Shown here one piece after another: positions 15,563 through 23,453 of a stretch of 64,000 bases of DNA; the first letter of the stretch is position 1, and each line of letters starts with the position of its first letter. Under the pieces are notes generated by a model that was not told where the DNA came from, did not search any database, and was given only the letters and a program-made list of their open reading frames with translations. A program made the position numbers and the translations under genes. The stretch spans positions 186,001 to 250,000 of the forward strand of contig JBMOQH010000019.1 in assembly GCA_049322795.1 (NCBI GenBank), in the 5' to 3' direction. The DNA is from Immundisolibacter sp049322795. Its GTDB lineage: Bacteria > Pseudomonadota > Gammaproteobacteria > Immundisolibacterales > Immundisolibacteraceae.

Positions 15563-16687
15563 CTACTCCGGCAGGTCGCTCAGCCCGTAGCGGGTGCTGC
15601 GCCCGCCGGCATCCGACTTCAGCAGCACGCCCCGCGCAAGCAGGTCGTTGATGTCGCGCAGGGCGGTGTCCGATGAACACTTGGCAATGGCCGCCCACTT
15701 GCTGCTGGTGAGCTTGCCCTCGAAGCCGTCGAGCAGTCGGTTCAGCAACTTCAGCTGCCGCTCGTTCAAAGGTGTGGTCGCCCACAGCTGCCAGAATCGC
15801 GCCTTGGCCATTACGGCATCGACCGCGTGCTGTGCCTGGCCGATAGCGCCATTGAGGGTGTCGAGGAACCAGACAAGCCACTCGGTGACTTCCATCGACC
15901 CCTTTTGCGTCCGCTCCAGGATGTCGTAGTAAGCCGTGCGTTCGCGCTGGATCTGGGCCGACAGGCTGTAGAGGCGTTGCGGGCTGCCATCGGCGCGCGC
16001 CAGCAGCAGATCGCCGATGGCTCGGGCGATACGGCCATTGCCGTCGTCGAATGGGTGCAGGGTGACGAACCACAGGTGACCAAGCCCGGCCTTGAGCAGC
16101 GGCGGTTCGGTCGAAGGACCATTCAGCCAGTCGAGAAAGCGGCTGGTTTCGTGCTCCAGACGGTCAGCCGGCGGCCCCTCGAAATGCACCCGCTGGCGGC
16201 CGATGAGGCCGGACACCACCTGCATCGGCCCGCTGGCATCCTCGCGCCAACCGCCGATCTTGATCCTGGAAAGGCCGGAGTAGCCAGTGGGAAACAGCGC
16301 GGCATGCCAGCCGAACAAGCGCTCAGGCGACACCGGCGTGTGGCAGTGGGCGGTGGCGTCGAGCACCATCTCGACCACGCCCTCGACGTGGCGATCGACC
16401 GGAGCGAGCGCGCCGATGTCCACCCCCAGCCTGCGGGCGATGGATGAACGCACGGATTCGACATTGAGATGCTCGCCCTCGATCTCGCTGGTCTTGACCA
16501 CGTCCTCGGTGAGGGCTGCCAGGCTCGCCTGATTGCGCAGGCCTATACCCACGTCGGCCAGGCGGCCCATCAGCAGCCCCTGGGCGCGGCTGACCTCGGC
16601 CATGGGGCCGGCCAGCGCCGCCAGGTCGAAGCGCCAGTTCGGCCAGTCGCTGGCCTGCCAGATGTGGTCGTATTCGCCGCTATTCAT
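15563..16687 (-). CDS. Fic family protein (DUF4172 N-terminus), probable AMP transferase
   Basis: 374 residues. The Fic core motif HPFDDGNGRIAR (residues 211-222) is intact, with the catalytic His. An N-terminal inhibitory motif TSEIEG (66-71), fitting (S/T)xxxE(G/N), marks it as a class II Fic that keeps itself inactive. The N-terminus (WPNWRFD) fits DUF4172, and the C-terminus (about 300-374) looks like a winged-helix domain. Fic enzymes transfer AMP or related groups to target proteins; the target here is unknown. It stands alone, with no separate antitoxin. The ATG at 16687 has no Shine-Dalgarno sequence. Confidence 0.9.
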   Translation of the reverse strand: MNSGEYDHIWQASDWPNWRFDLAALAGPMAEVSRAQGLLMGRLADVGIGLRNQASLAALTEDVVKTSEIEGEHLNVESVRSSIARRLGVDIGALAPVDRHVEGVVEMVLDATAHCHTPVSPERLFGWHAALFPTGYSGLSRIKIGGWREDASGPMQVVSGLIGRQRVHFEGPPADRLEHETSRFLDWLNGPSTEPPLLKAGLGHLWFVTLHPFDDGNGRIARAIGDLLLARADGSPQRLYSLSAQIQRERTAYYDILERTQKGSMEVTEWLVWFLDTLNGAIGQAQHAVDAVMAKARFWQLWATTPLNERQLKLLNRLLDGFEGKLTSSKWAAIAKCSSDTALRDINDLLARGVLLKSDAGGRSTRYGLSDLPE

Positions 16688-16715
16688 GCGGAGATAATGG
16701 GCTGTATTCTCCGCA
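16687..16715 (-). promoter_or_regulatory. Inverted repeat overlapping the fic start codon
   Basis: Perfect 8-bp arms TGCGGAGA (16687-16694) and TCTCCGCA (16708-16715) are separated by 13 bp. The arm includes the A of the Fic start codon. On the minus strand a possible -35 TTGCCC and a weak -10 CATTAT with a 17-bp spacer would start transcription at about the ATG, giving a leaderless mRNA. Both promoter and operator roles are inference. Confidence 0.45.
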
Positions 16716-16786
16716 CGGGCAACTCATTAGCTGCAAATTGTGCGGTGAATATGGGCGCCATTGGCGGTAGCGGGGTCCGCCCGCGC

Positions 16787-16810
16787 CGGAATGGGTATCA
16801 ATGGGTGTCT
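16787..16810. repeat. Short repeat related to 14214-14240
   Basis: GAATGGGTATCAATGGGTGT here matches GAATGGGTGTAAATGGGTGT at about 14216-14235. Each copy has an internal 9-bp tandem AATGGGTRT unit. Both lie in non-coding gaps of the toxin region and may be relics of mobile-element ends. Confidence 0.5.
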
Positions 16811-16844
16811 TCTCGGGTGCCTGCCAGGCAAGGCCACCAATTTT

Positions 16845-16880
16845 CGAATATTTCGACTATTCGTTTATTGCGGTTATACT
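16845..16880 (+). promoter_or_regulatory. Putative HTH-PIN promoter and operator
   Basis: A -10 TATACT lies at 16875-16880. Just upstream is an inverted repeat CGAATA (16845-16850), 7-bp spacer, TATTCG (16858-16863), placed where the -35 would be; no good -35 hexamer is visible. An AGGAGG precedes the gene at 16909-16914. Confidence 0.5.
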
Positions 16881-16919
16881 CCCTTTCACGATGCTGTTCG
16901 AAGCTTCCAGGAGGCTGCC

Positions 16920-17384
16920 ATGACCACACGCTCTCCCACCCATTCGTTGCCGACGGCCGAAGAAGTTGCCATCGCCCGTGAGAGCGGCCGAGCGCTGTCC
17001 GCCTTCCTGCAGACCCGCGCGGAAACCCAGCAGATCGAGATCTTCGACGACAAGGGCGCGGCCCATCCGGTTCGCGTCCCGGTGTCGGCGCTGCGGCTGC
17101 TCGTGGACGTCCTGACCGAAATCGGTGAGGGCAACGCGGTCAGCATCATCCCGATCCACGCCGAATTGACGACCCAGGACGCAGCGGACGTGCTCAACGT
17201 CTCGCGCCCCTTCCTCGTGCAGTTGCTGGAGCGGGGCGAGATCCCGTTCCACAAGATCGGCACGCACCGCCGCGTCCGCTACCAGGACGTGATCGCGTAC
17301 AAGGAGCGGATCGACGCCGAGCGCAGCAAGGCCCTCGATGCACTGGCCGAGCAAGCCCAGGCGCTCAAGATGGGGTACGAATGA
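16920..17384 (+). CDS. HTH excisionase-type antitoxin of PIN module
   Basis: 154-residue protein. Residues 84-128 (TTQDAADVLNVSRPFLVQLL, then RGEIPFHKIGTHRRVRYQDV) are an excisionase/MerR-type helix-turn-helix. The N-terminal 80 residues resemble the usual partner region of such antitoxins. The ATG at 16920 is set by AGGAGG 5 bases upstream. The stop is directly followed by the ATG of the PIN gene. It is likely both repressor of the module and neutraliser of the toxin. Confidence 0.85.
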   Translation: MTTRSPTHSLPTAEEVAIARESGRALSAFLQTRAETQQIEIFDDKGAAHPVRVPVSALRLLVDVLTEIGEGNAVSIIPIHAELTTQDAADVLNVSRPFLVQLLERGEIPFHKIGTHRRVRYQDVIAYKERIDAERSKALDALAEQAQALKMGYE

Positions 17385-17957
17385 ATGAGTTCGAACTTCA
17401 CCGTCATCTACGACGCGTGCGTGCTCTACCCGGCACCGTTGCGCGACCTGCTGATGCGCCTGGCGCTGACCGATCTGTACCGGGCGCGTTGGACGGACAT
17501 GATCCACGACGAGTGGACGCGTAACGTTCTGAACCAGCGGCCGGATCTGAAGGCCGAAGACCTGGAGCGGACGCGGTCGCTGATGAACGCCCACGTCCGC
17601 GACAGCCTGGTCACCGGCTTCGAGCATCTGATTCCGTCTGTCGAGCTGCCGGACGCCGATGACCGGCACGTGGTGGCCGCCGCCATTCACGGCGGCGCCA
17701 GCCTGATCGTGACCTTCAACCTGAAGGACTTCCCGCCGGAACGGCTCAAACCCTTCAACCTGACCGCTCAGCATCCGGACGACTTCATTTTCGATCTACT
17801 GGATCTGCACGCCGCCCGAGTGTGCGAGGCGGTGGCCAACCACCGCCGATCGCTGAAGAACCCGCCCAAGACCGTTGACGAGTACCTGGATACGTTGCTC
17901 AAGCAGGGACTGACACAGATCGTCGGCCAGTTGCGAGAGTGGAAGGCAGTGATTTGA
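17385..17957 (+). CDS. PIN domain toxin (VapC-like ribonuclease)
   Basis: 190 residues. The PIN core is visible from the N-terminal VIYDACVLYP (D10), the acidic PDADDRHVVAAA near residues 90-100, and the strand LIVTFNLKDFP. These supply the metal-binding acidic residues of a ribonuclease site. The C-terminal 60 residues are a helical extension seen in this PIN subgroup. It starts immediately after the antitoxin stop with no gap. The cleavage target is not predictable. Confidence 0.85.
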   Translation: MSSNFTVIYDACVLYPAPLRDLLMRLALTDLYRARWTDMIHDEWTRNVLNQRPDLKAEDLERTRSLMNAHVRDSLVTGFEHLIPSVELPDADDRHVVAAAIHGGASLIVTFNLKDFPPERLKPFNLTAQHPDDFIFDLLDLHAARVCEAVANHRRSLKNPPKTVDEYLDTLLKQGLTQIVGQLREWKAVI

Positions 17958-17958
17958 T

Positions 17959-18128
17959 GGACGCGGATTCAATCCCGTTTCAGGAATGGGACTGGCCCGA
18001 AAAGCAGACGAGGGGGAGCGGCCTTTCCGGCCACCAATCAGGGCCAAAACCTGCTTGATCGTAGACGGCCGCAGCGCGTACCAGCGGGTTTTTCGATCCG
18101 GTTCGCACTGGCTCACAGCAAACCGCAG
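17959..18128. repeat. Degenerate direct repeat, right copy
   Basis: Right-hand partner of 14255-14429, starting GGACGCGGATTCAATCCCG. It fills most of the 278-bp gap between the PIN gene and the HEPN gene. I see no gene in this gap. Confidence 0.75.
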
Positions 18129-18235
18129 CAGTTCAGAACCTCGTCGGCCCATGCCGGAAGTTCACGTTCAGCCCGGGATGGGCCGAAACAGGTCGAACGG
18201 AACTACCAGCCTCTTCCAATCCGAAGAACCGACCC

Positions 18236-18925
18236 ATGACCACACCAAAACCGCCGACCGGGAGCACGCCGGATCACGCCACGCTGAAGCAGCGCCACCG
18301 GCAGGTGCGCGATGCGCATCCGATCGGCCTGACGCTGCGCATCCACCGCGCCCTGAGCTGGCTGCATCGCGCCGAACAGGCGACGGACGTGGACGGCAGG
18401 TTCATCTTCCTGTGGATCGCATTCAATGCCGCCTACGCGCAGGAGCTCGATGACGGCGACCGCGCCTCCGACAAGGCCACGTTCACGGTCTTTCTGCAAA
18501 AGCTCTGCGCGCTCGACACCGGCAAGCGCATCGACGACCTGATCTGGCGCGAGTTCTCCGGCAGCATCCGCGCGCTGCTCGACAACCCGTACGTGTTCCA
18601 CCCGTTCTGGGAATACCAGCGCGGCCGGATCGACGAGGCCGAATGGCGGGACCGGTTCGACAGGGCCAAGAAATCGGCGCAGTTGGCGCTGGCGAGTGGC
18701 GACACGCCGCGGCTGCTCTCGGTGGTGTTCAACCGGCTTTACACGCTGCGCAATCAACTGATCCACGGCGGCGCGACCTGGGACGGCAAGGTCAACCGCG
18801 AACAGCTGCGCGATTGCACACGACTGCTGGGCAAGCTCGTGCCGGTGATCATCGGGCTGATGATGGACAATCCGGACACGCCGTGGGGCGATGCCGTCTA
18901 TCCGGTGGTCGATCAGAACGTCTGA
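18236..18925 (+). CDS. HEPN-domain protein, probable RNase
   Basis: 229-residue, largely helical protein. It has the HEPN pattern: an early helix with FIFLWIAFNAAY (residues 57-68) and the R-x4-H motif RNQLIH (172-177), the RNase active site of this superfamily. It resembles Apea/C2c2-like single-gene HEPN proteins rather than HEPN-MNT pairs, since no nucleotidyltransferase lies beside it. No strong ribosome-binding site is visible. HEPN RNases commonly act in abortive infection; that role here is inferred from the neighbours. Confidence 0.7.
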   Translation: MTTPKPPTGSTPDHATLKQRHRQVRDAHPIGLTLRIHRALSWLHRAEQATDVDGRFIFLWIAFNAAYAQELDDGDRASDKATFTVFLQKLCALDTGKRIDDLIWREFSGSIRALLDNPYVFHPFWEYQRGRIDEAEWRDRFDRAKKSAQLALASGDTPRLLSVVFNRLYTLRNQLIHGGATWDGKVNREQLRDCTRLLGKLVPVIIGLMMDNPDTPWGDAVYPVVDQNV

Positions 18926-19006
18926 CGGGTGGCCGGTTGGCGGGGGTATGCCGTGGCTTGCGGCACCGCTTGGTGGACGCTTTGCAGCAACGGCCTGGCT
19001 GGAAGG

Positions 19007-19918
19007 CTACCCTCCCCCATCCAGCACCCGCCGCAGCGCCGCGTAATCCGGCAGCCCCAGCGGCGCCGCAATCTCCCGCTGCCAGGCTTCGTCGAGCGCC
19101 GCGCGTACGGCGTCGCTCAGCACCGCTTCGTGACCACCGGCCTTGCCGCTGCGCACCTTGTGGCCGCCGCTGTCGCTGGGTGGCAGCCCACAGACGGGGT
19201 CGCGCGCCTCGCGTACCAGGTGGTCGTCGAACTGCCGGGCGTGGGCGCGCATGAACTCGACCGACGAATGCTCGAGCGTGAGGCGCAGCAGGGCGTCGTC
19301 GAGCGGCACGCCGATGAAGGCGGCGATGCGGCGAATGGCGGCCGCCGGGTCGGCCAGCATGCTCTCGTAGCACAGCATCAGCACGTCCGGCCGGCCGCGC
19401 TGCGGCCACCAGCTTTGCAAGTGCCGCCAGTAGCTGAACGGCACGTGCGGGTTCAGGAACAGGCCCATGGCGATGTCGTCGATGCTGACGCTGCCCGCCT
19501 CGTAGAACCAGCCGTTCCAGAAGTGGAACTGCGACACCAGCACGTCGCGCGGGTCGCGCACCGAGACGATGTAACGCGCGCCCTTGGGCACCTGGCCCCA
19601 GGCGAGGTGGGTCTTGAAGGCGCGCGGCCGGGCGCGCTGCTCCGCTTCCACGTCGATGCCGAGGTCGTGCGCCAGTTCCAGCCACGGGATGACCTCGGTG
19701 ATTTCATCGAAGGCCATGTCGCCGCCGGTGCGCAGCGTGTGCACGATCTGCTGCAGCCAGGTGGTGCCGCTTTTCGGGAACGGCGCGATGAACACGTCGT
19801 CCGGCCGCGGCTGGAAGCTGAAGGCGCGGCCCATGCCGTCCGGCGTGATCATGAAGGCGACGCGCTGCATCATCTCGTCGACGGAGCGGGGGCGCTGCAT
19901 GGGGGCGATGGCGGACAT
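19007..19918 (-). CDS. Sulfotransferase (PAPS-dependent)
   Basis: 303 residues of the cytosolic sulfotransferase family. The 5'-phosphosulfate loop PFPKSGTTW is at residues 46-54, and the 3'-phosphate-binding VRDPRDVLVSQFHF at about 118-131. It would transfer sulfate from PAPS to a hydroxyl or amine on a small molecule; the substrate is unknown. It starts 20 bp after the alpha/beta hydrolase stop and is probably in one transcript with it and the MHS transporter. No signal peptide. Confidence 0.85.
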   Translation of the reverse strand: MSAIAPMQRPRSVDEMMQRVAFMITPDGMGRAFSFQPRPDDVFIAPFPKSGTTWLQQIVHTLRTGGDMAFDEITEVIPWLELAHDLGIDVEAEQRARPRAFKTHLAWGQVPKGARYIVSVRDPRDVLVSQFHFWNGWFYEAGSVSIDDIAMGLFLNPHVPFSYWRHLQSWWPQRGRPDVLMLCYESMLADPAAAIRRIAAFIGVPLDDALLRLTLEHSSVEFMRAHARQFDDHLVREARDPVCGLPPSDSGGHKVRSGKAGGHEAVLSDAVRAALDEAWQREIAAPLGLPDYAALRRVLDGGG

Positions 19919-19938
19919 GGGCAGTCTCCTCTATCGAT

Positions 19939-20799
19939 TCATTCGTGGTCGAGTAGAAACGAAGCGATCAGCGCCGCGGTTTCGCGTGGCAATTCCCAGT
20001 GCGGGTAGTGCCCGGCGGGCAGGCTGGCGAAGCGCGCCCCGGGCGCGGCCCAGGGGCGGCTCGAACGGCGCATGTCCCCGCCGAGGCGCGACGCTTCCTG
20101 CGCCCACACCGGGTACGGCTCGAGCGGATCGTGCTCGCCCCAGATGACCCGCGTCGGCGTGGTGACGAACGGCAGGCGGCGCATCAGAAGATACCGCGCG
20201 CGCAGGGCGGGGTTCTCCTGCTGCGCCAGCAGCGCATCCAGACTTTCGAGCGCGCCGGGTGCGCCCGCGGCGGCCACCAGCGTATCGACCAGGTGATCAA
20301 GATCGTTGTCCGAAACGCGCCCGGCATCGTGCAGCCAGCCGCGCACCAGCGCGTCCAACTGCGCCCGCGTCGGCACGGCGCTCGCGCGGATGCCGGCCGC
20401 CGGCTGCACGTTGAGCCCGGCCGAGCACAGGGCGACCAGGCGCTCGACCCGGCCGGGACTCTCGTAGGCCAGCAGGTTGCCGACCCAGCCCCCCAGGCTG
20501 TGGCCGACCAGGTGCACCTGGTCAAGACCCAGGCGGTCCATGAACTCGCGCAGCTGGTCGACGATGAGCTCGAAGGTCGGCCCGGCCTCGACGCGGCGCG
20601 TGCCAAGACCAAATCCCAGCAGGTCCGGCGCCAGCACGCGGAAGCGACCCGCCAAGTGCGGAATGAGCAGATCGAAGCCATTGGCGCTGCTCGCCATGCC
20701 CATGCCGTGCAACAGCAGCAGCGGCGGGCCGTCGCCGGCTTCGAGGTAGCGGTTCTCGCCGCAGGCAAGCGCGATGCGGCGTTCCTGGGTGGCGGTCAT
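19939..20799 (-). CDS. Alpha/beta hydrolase
   Basis: 286 residues. The nucleophile elbow GHSLGG has Ser101; the acid is probably in GEHDPL and the base His in AGHYPHW. The oxyanion-hole HGMG is at 31-34. It resembles the meta-cleavage-product hydrolase and haloperoxidase-like group, so a C-C or ester bond hydrolase is plausible, but the substrate cannot be assigned. The start at 20799 is preferred over one seven codons upstream because GGAG lies about 7 bases before it. It lies 31 bp after the MHS transporter stop. Confidence 0.85.
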   Translation of the reverse strand: MTATQERRIALACGENRYLEAGDGPPLLLLHGMGMASSANGFDLLIPHLAGRFRVLAPDLLGFGLGTRRVEAGPTFELIVDQLREFMDRLGLDQVHLVGHSLGGWVGNLLAYESPGRVERLVALCSAGLNVQPAAGIRASAVPTRAQLDALVRGWLHDAGRVSDNDLDHLVDTLVAAAGAPGALESLDALLAQQENPALRARYLLMRRLPFVTTPTRVIWGEHDPLEPYPVWAQEASRLGGDMRRSSRPWAAPGARFASLPAGHYPHWELPRETAALIASFLLDHE

Positions 20800-20830
20800 G
20801 TCACGCTCCGTGCGGTTCACCGGGCCGGCG

Positions 20831-22345
20831 TCAGTCGGCGGCCGGTTTGGGGGCGGTTTCGGGCAAGGGCTCGGCCGCCTCGTCCCACATCCGCGTGCCG
20901 TGAGTCTCCGGCAACAGCAGGCTGCCGACCACCAGACTCATGGCGGCGATGGCCATGGGGTAGTAGAGCCCGGCGTGGATATCGCCGGTGCGCGCCACCA
21001 GCGTCAAGCCCACCACCGGCAGCAGGCCACCGAACACGCCGTTGCCGAGGTGATACGGCAGCGACATGGCGGTGTAGCGGATGCGCGCCGGGAAGGCTTC
21101 CACCAGGTAGGCGGCGATCGGCCCGTACACCAGTGTCACCAGCAGCACCTGCAGCCAGACGAGGCCGATCAACTGGTGCGCCACCGGGTGTCGCAGCACC
21201 TCGCCGACGCCAAGACCGGTCAGTACCTTGGGTGCCGGTTGCAGCTGCCCGTCCACGGTGCTCATGGGGGTGAGCGTCTTGGCCCCGGTGACCGGGTGCG
21301 CCTGCGACTGCACGGTCGTCACCTGCGAGCCGGCCACGTCGCGCATGGCGCCGTAGATGGGCAGGTAGCTGACCACCGCCAGCGCGAAGCCGGCCATCAT
21401 CAGCCGCTTGCGCCCGATCCGGTCCGACAGCGCCCCGCACAGCACGAAAAACGGCATACCGAGCAGCAACGCGCAGGCGACGATGGTGTTGGCGGCAAGG
21501 CCGCCCACGTTGAGGATGCTCTGCAGGTAGAACAGCGCGTAGAACTGGCCCGTGTACCAGACCACACCCTGCCCGGCGGTGGCGCCGAACAGCGACACCA
21601 GCGCCCGCTTGAGGTTGGCCGGCTGGGTGAAGGCCTCGCGGATGGGCGCGGCGGAGGTCATGCCGCGCTCGCGCAGCTGCTCGAAGATGGGCGACTCGCG
21701 CATCTGCACGCGCATGTAGAACGACACGCCAACCAGCAGCAGCGACAGGATGAACGGCAGCCGCCAGCCCCAAGCGGAGAAGGCTTCGGCACTCATGCTG
21801 CCCTGCACGGTCAGGATGACCGCCAGCGACACGAACAGGCCGAGCGTGGCGGTGATCTGGATGAAGCTGGTGTAAAAGCCGCGGCGGTGGTCCGGCACGT
21901 GCTCGGCCACGTACACGGCCGCGCCGCCGTACTCGCCGCCGAGCGCCAGCCCTTGCAGCACGCGGATGGCGAGCAAGGCCAGCGGCGCGGCGATACCGAT
22001 GGACTGGTAGGTGGGCAGAAAGCCGACCAGCGCGGTGGCGCCGCCCATGATCAGCAGCGTGATCAGGAAGGCGACCTTGCGGCCCACGCGGTCGCCCAGG
22101 CGCCCGAAGAACAGCGCGCCGAACGGCCGCACCACGAAGCCGACGGCAAAGGTGGACAGGTAGGCGATCAGCGCCAGCGTGTCGTTGCCGGCCGGGTAGA
22201 ACAGCGGCGCGATCACCGGCGCCAGCGCGCCGAAGATGTAGAAGTCGTACCACTCGATCATGGTGCCGGCGGACGAGGCGCCGATCACCTTCCAGACGCC
22301 CTTCGGCGTACGGCCGGCGACCGCTGCCTGTGCCGTTGCGTTCAA
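20831..22345 (-). CDS. MFS transporter, metabolite:H+ symporter (MHS) family
   Basis: 504-residue inner-membrane transporter with about 12 predicted membrane segments. The loop 2-3 signature GRLGDRVGRK and its repeat GALSDRIGRK are present, as are the MHS-type openings TMIEWYDFYIFG and RVLQGLALGGEYGGAA. Relatives (ShiA, ProP, KgtP) import organic acids, betaine or shikimate with protons. A long periplasmic or cytoplasmic insertion of about 60 residues interrupts the second half (around residues 330-390). It heads a leftward group with the hydrolase and sulfotransferase, so it may import their substrate. Confidence 0.88.
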   Translation of the reverse strand: MNATAQAAVAGRTPKGVWKVIGASSAGTMIEWYDFYIFGALAPVIAPLFYPAGNDTLALIAYLSTFAVGFVVRPFGALFFGRLGDRVGRKVAFLITLLIMGGATALVGFLPTYQSIGIAAPLALLAIRVLQGLALGGEYGGAAVYVAEHVPDHRRGFYTSFIQITATLGLFVSLAVILTVQGSMSAEAFSAWGWRLPFILSLLLVGVSFYMRVQMRESPIFEQLRERGMTSAAPIREAFTQPANLKRALVSLFGATAGQGVVWYTGQFYALFYLQSILNVGGLAANTIVACALLLGMPFFVLCGALSDRIGRKRLMMAGFALAVVSYLPIYGAMRDVAGSQVTTVQSQAHPVTGAKTLTPMSTVDGQLQPAPKVLTGLGVGEVLRHPVAHQLIGLVWLQVLLVTLVYGPIAAYLVEAFPARIRYTAMSLPYHLGNGVFGGLLPVVGLTLVARTGDIHAGLYYPMAIAAMSLVVGSLLLPETHGTRMWDEAAEPLPETAPKPAAD

Positions 22346-22391
22346 GTCCCCTCCTCCCGGGTCATCGTCGTGGTGGTCGTTCGCGAGCGGC

Positions 22392-23453
22392 TCAATCCGC
22401 CCGCCAGCGGAAGATGCGCGCCCCGATGGCCAGAAACGCCAGCGTCATGGCCGCGAGCGTCAGCAGCTGCGGGGCGAGATCGACCCAGCCGGCGCCGTCC
22501 AGCATCACGGCGCGCGCGCCGCCGACCATGTGCGTGAGCGGAAACAGCTGCGCCAGTTGCTGCAACCACGGCTGCGTGCCCTCCATGGAGAACCACACCC
22601 CGGACAGCAGCATCATCGGCCAGGACAGGAAGTTCAGGATGCCGCCGGCCAGCTCCTCGCTGGTGACGAAGGCCGCCACCACGAAGCCCATGGCGATCAT
22701 GGCGAGCGCACCCAGCGTGGTGACGGTCGCCAGCAGCAGGTGCGAGCCTTCCATGCGAAAGCCGATGACCCAGTCCGTGCCAACGTACACCACCAGCGTG
22801 ATGCCCATGATCAGCAGCAGGCGCGAGGTGAGCTGCGCCAGGATGAACTCGATGGGCCGCACCGGCGTGGCGTTCAGGCGCTTCAGGAAGCCGCTCTTGC
22901 GGTACCGAACCACCACGTAGCCCACGCCCCACAGGCAGGAGAACATCATGTTCATGCCGAGGATGCCGGGCAGCAGGAAGTCGATGTAGCGGATGGGCTG
23001 GCCCGGCACGGCGCCGTGCGCCAGCGGCGGTCCACCGGCGGCGGCGAGCAGGCGTTCCAGCACGTAGCCCTTGGGCGATTCCGGATTCACCCAGTAGCTG
23101 GCCGGCTCGCCCAGGTCGACCAGCATGTCGAGCCGGTGGCGGCCCACCTTGGCGATGGCGGATTCCCGCGCATCGGGCGGCAAGGCATAGAAATCCGCGT
23201 ATCGCGTCGCGAGGAACGGGTGGGCCTGGGCATCCACCGGATCGCCGGCGCCGATCACCGCCACCTTGAACAGCGCCCGCGGCGGGCCGCCGAAGATGAC
23301 GGCCAGTCCCGCCACCAGCACCAGCGGAAACAGCAGGTTCCAGCCGAGCGAGGCGCGGTCGCGCAGGAACTCCATGTTGCGGGCATGGGTCAAGGCAAGA
23401 TAACGACGCAGCACGGCACGGATTCCGCGGGGATGGACGGGCGACTCAGGCAC
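22392..23453 (-). CDS. ABC-2 type exporter permease
   Basis: 353-residue membrane protein with one N-terminal membrane segment (LLFPLVLVAGLAVIFGG), a soluble extracytoplasmic domain of about 150 residues and five C-terminal segments. This is the ABC-2 topology of drug, polysaccharide or lipid exporters. It overlaps the upstream ATPase gene by 8 bp and must form its membrane partner. The substrate is unknown. Confidence 0.85.
   Translation of the reverse strand: MPESPVHPRGIRAVLRRYLALTHARNMEFLRDRASLGWNLLFPLVLVAGLAVIFGGPPRALFKVAVIGAGDPVDAQAHPFLATRYADFYALPPDARESAIAKVGRHRLDMLVDLGEPASYWVNPESPKGYVLERLLAAAGGPPLAHGAVPGQPIRYIDFLLPGILGMNMMFSCLWGVGYVVVRYRKSGFLKRLNATPVRPIEFILAQLTSRLLLIMGITLVVYVGTDWVIGFRMEGSHLLLATVTTLGALAMIAMGFVVAAFVTSEELAGGILNFLSWPMMLLSGVWFSMEGTQPWLQQLAQLFPLTHMVGGARAVMLDGAGWVDLAPQLLTLAAMTLAFLAIGARIFRWRAD

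Noticed and set aside
1..18925. Integrase or transposase gene in the defence region
   Set aside because: No recombinase or transposase motifs appear in any complete frame; mobility is suggested only by repeats.
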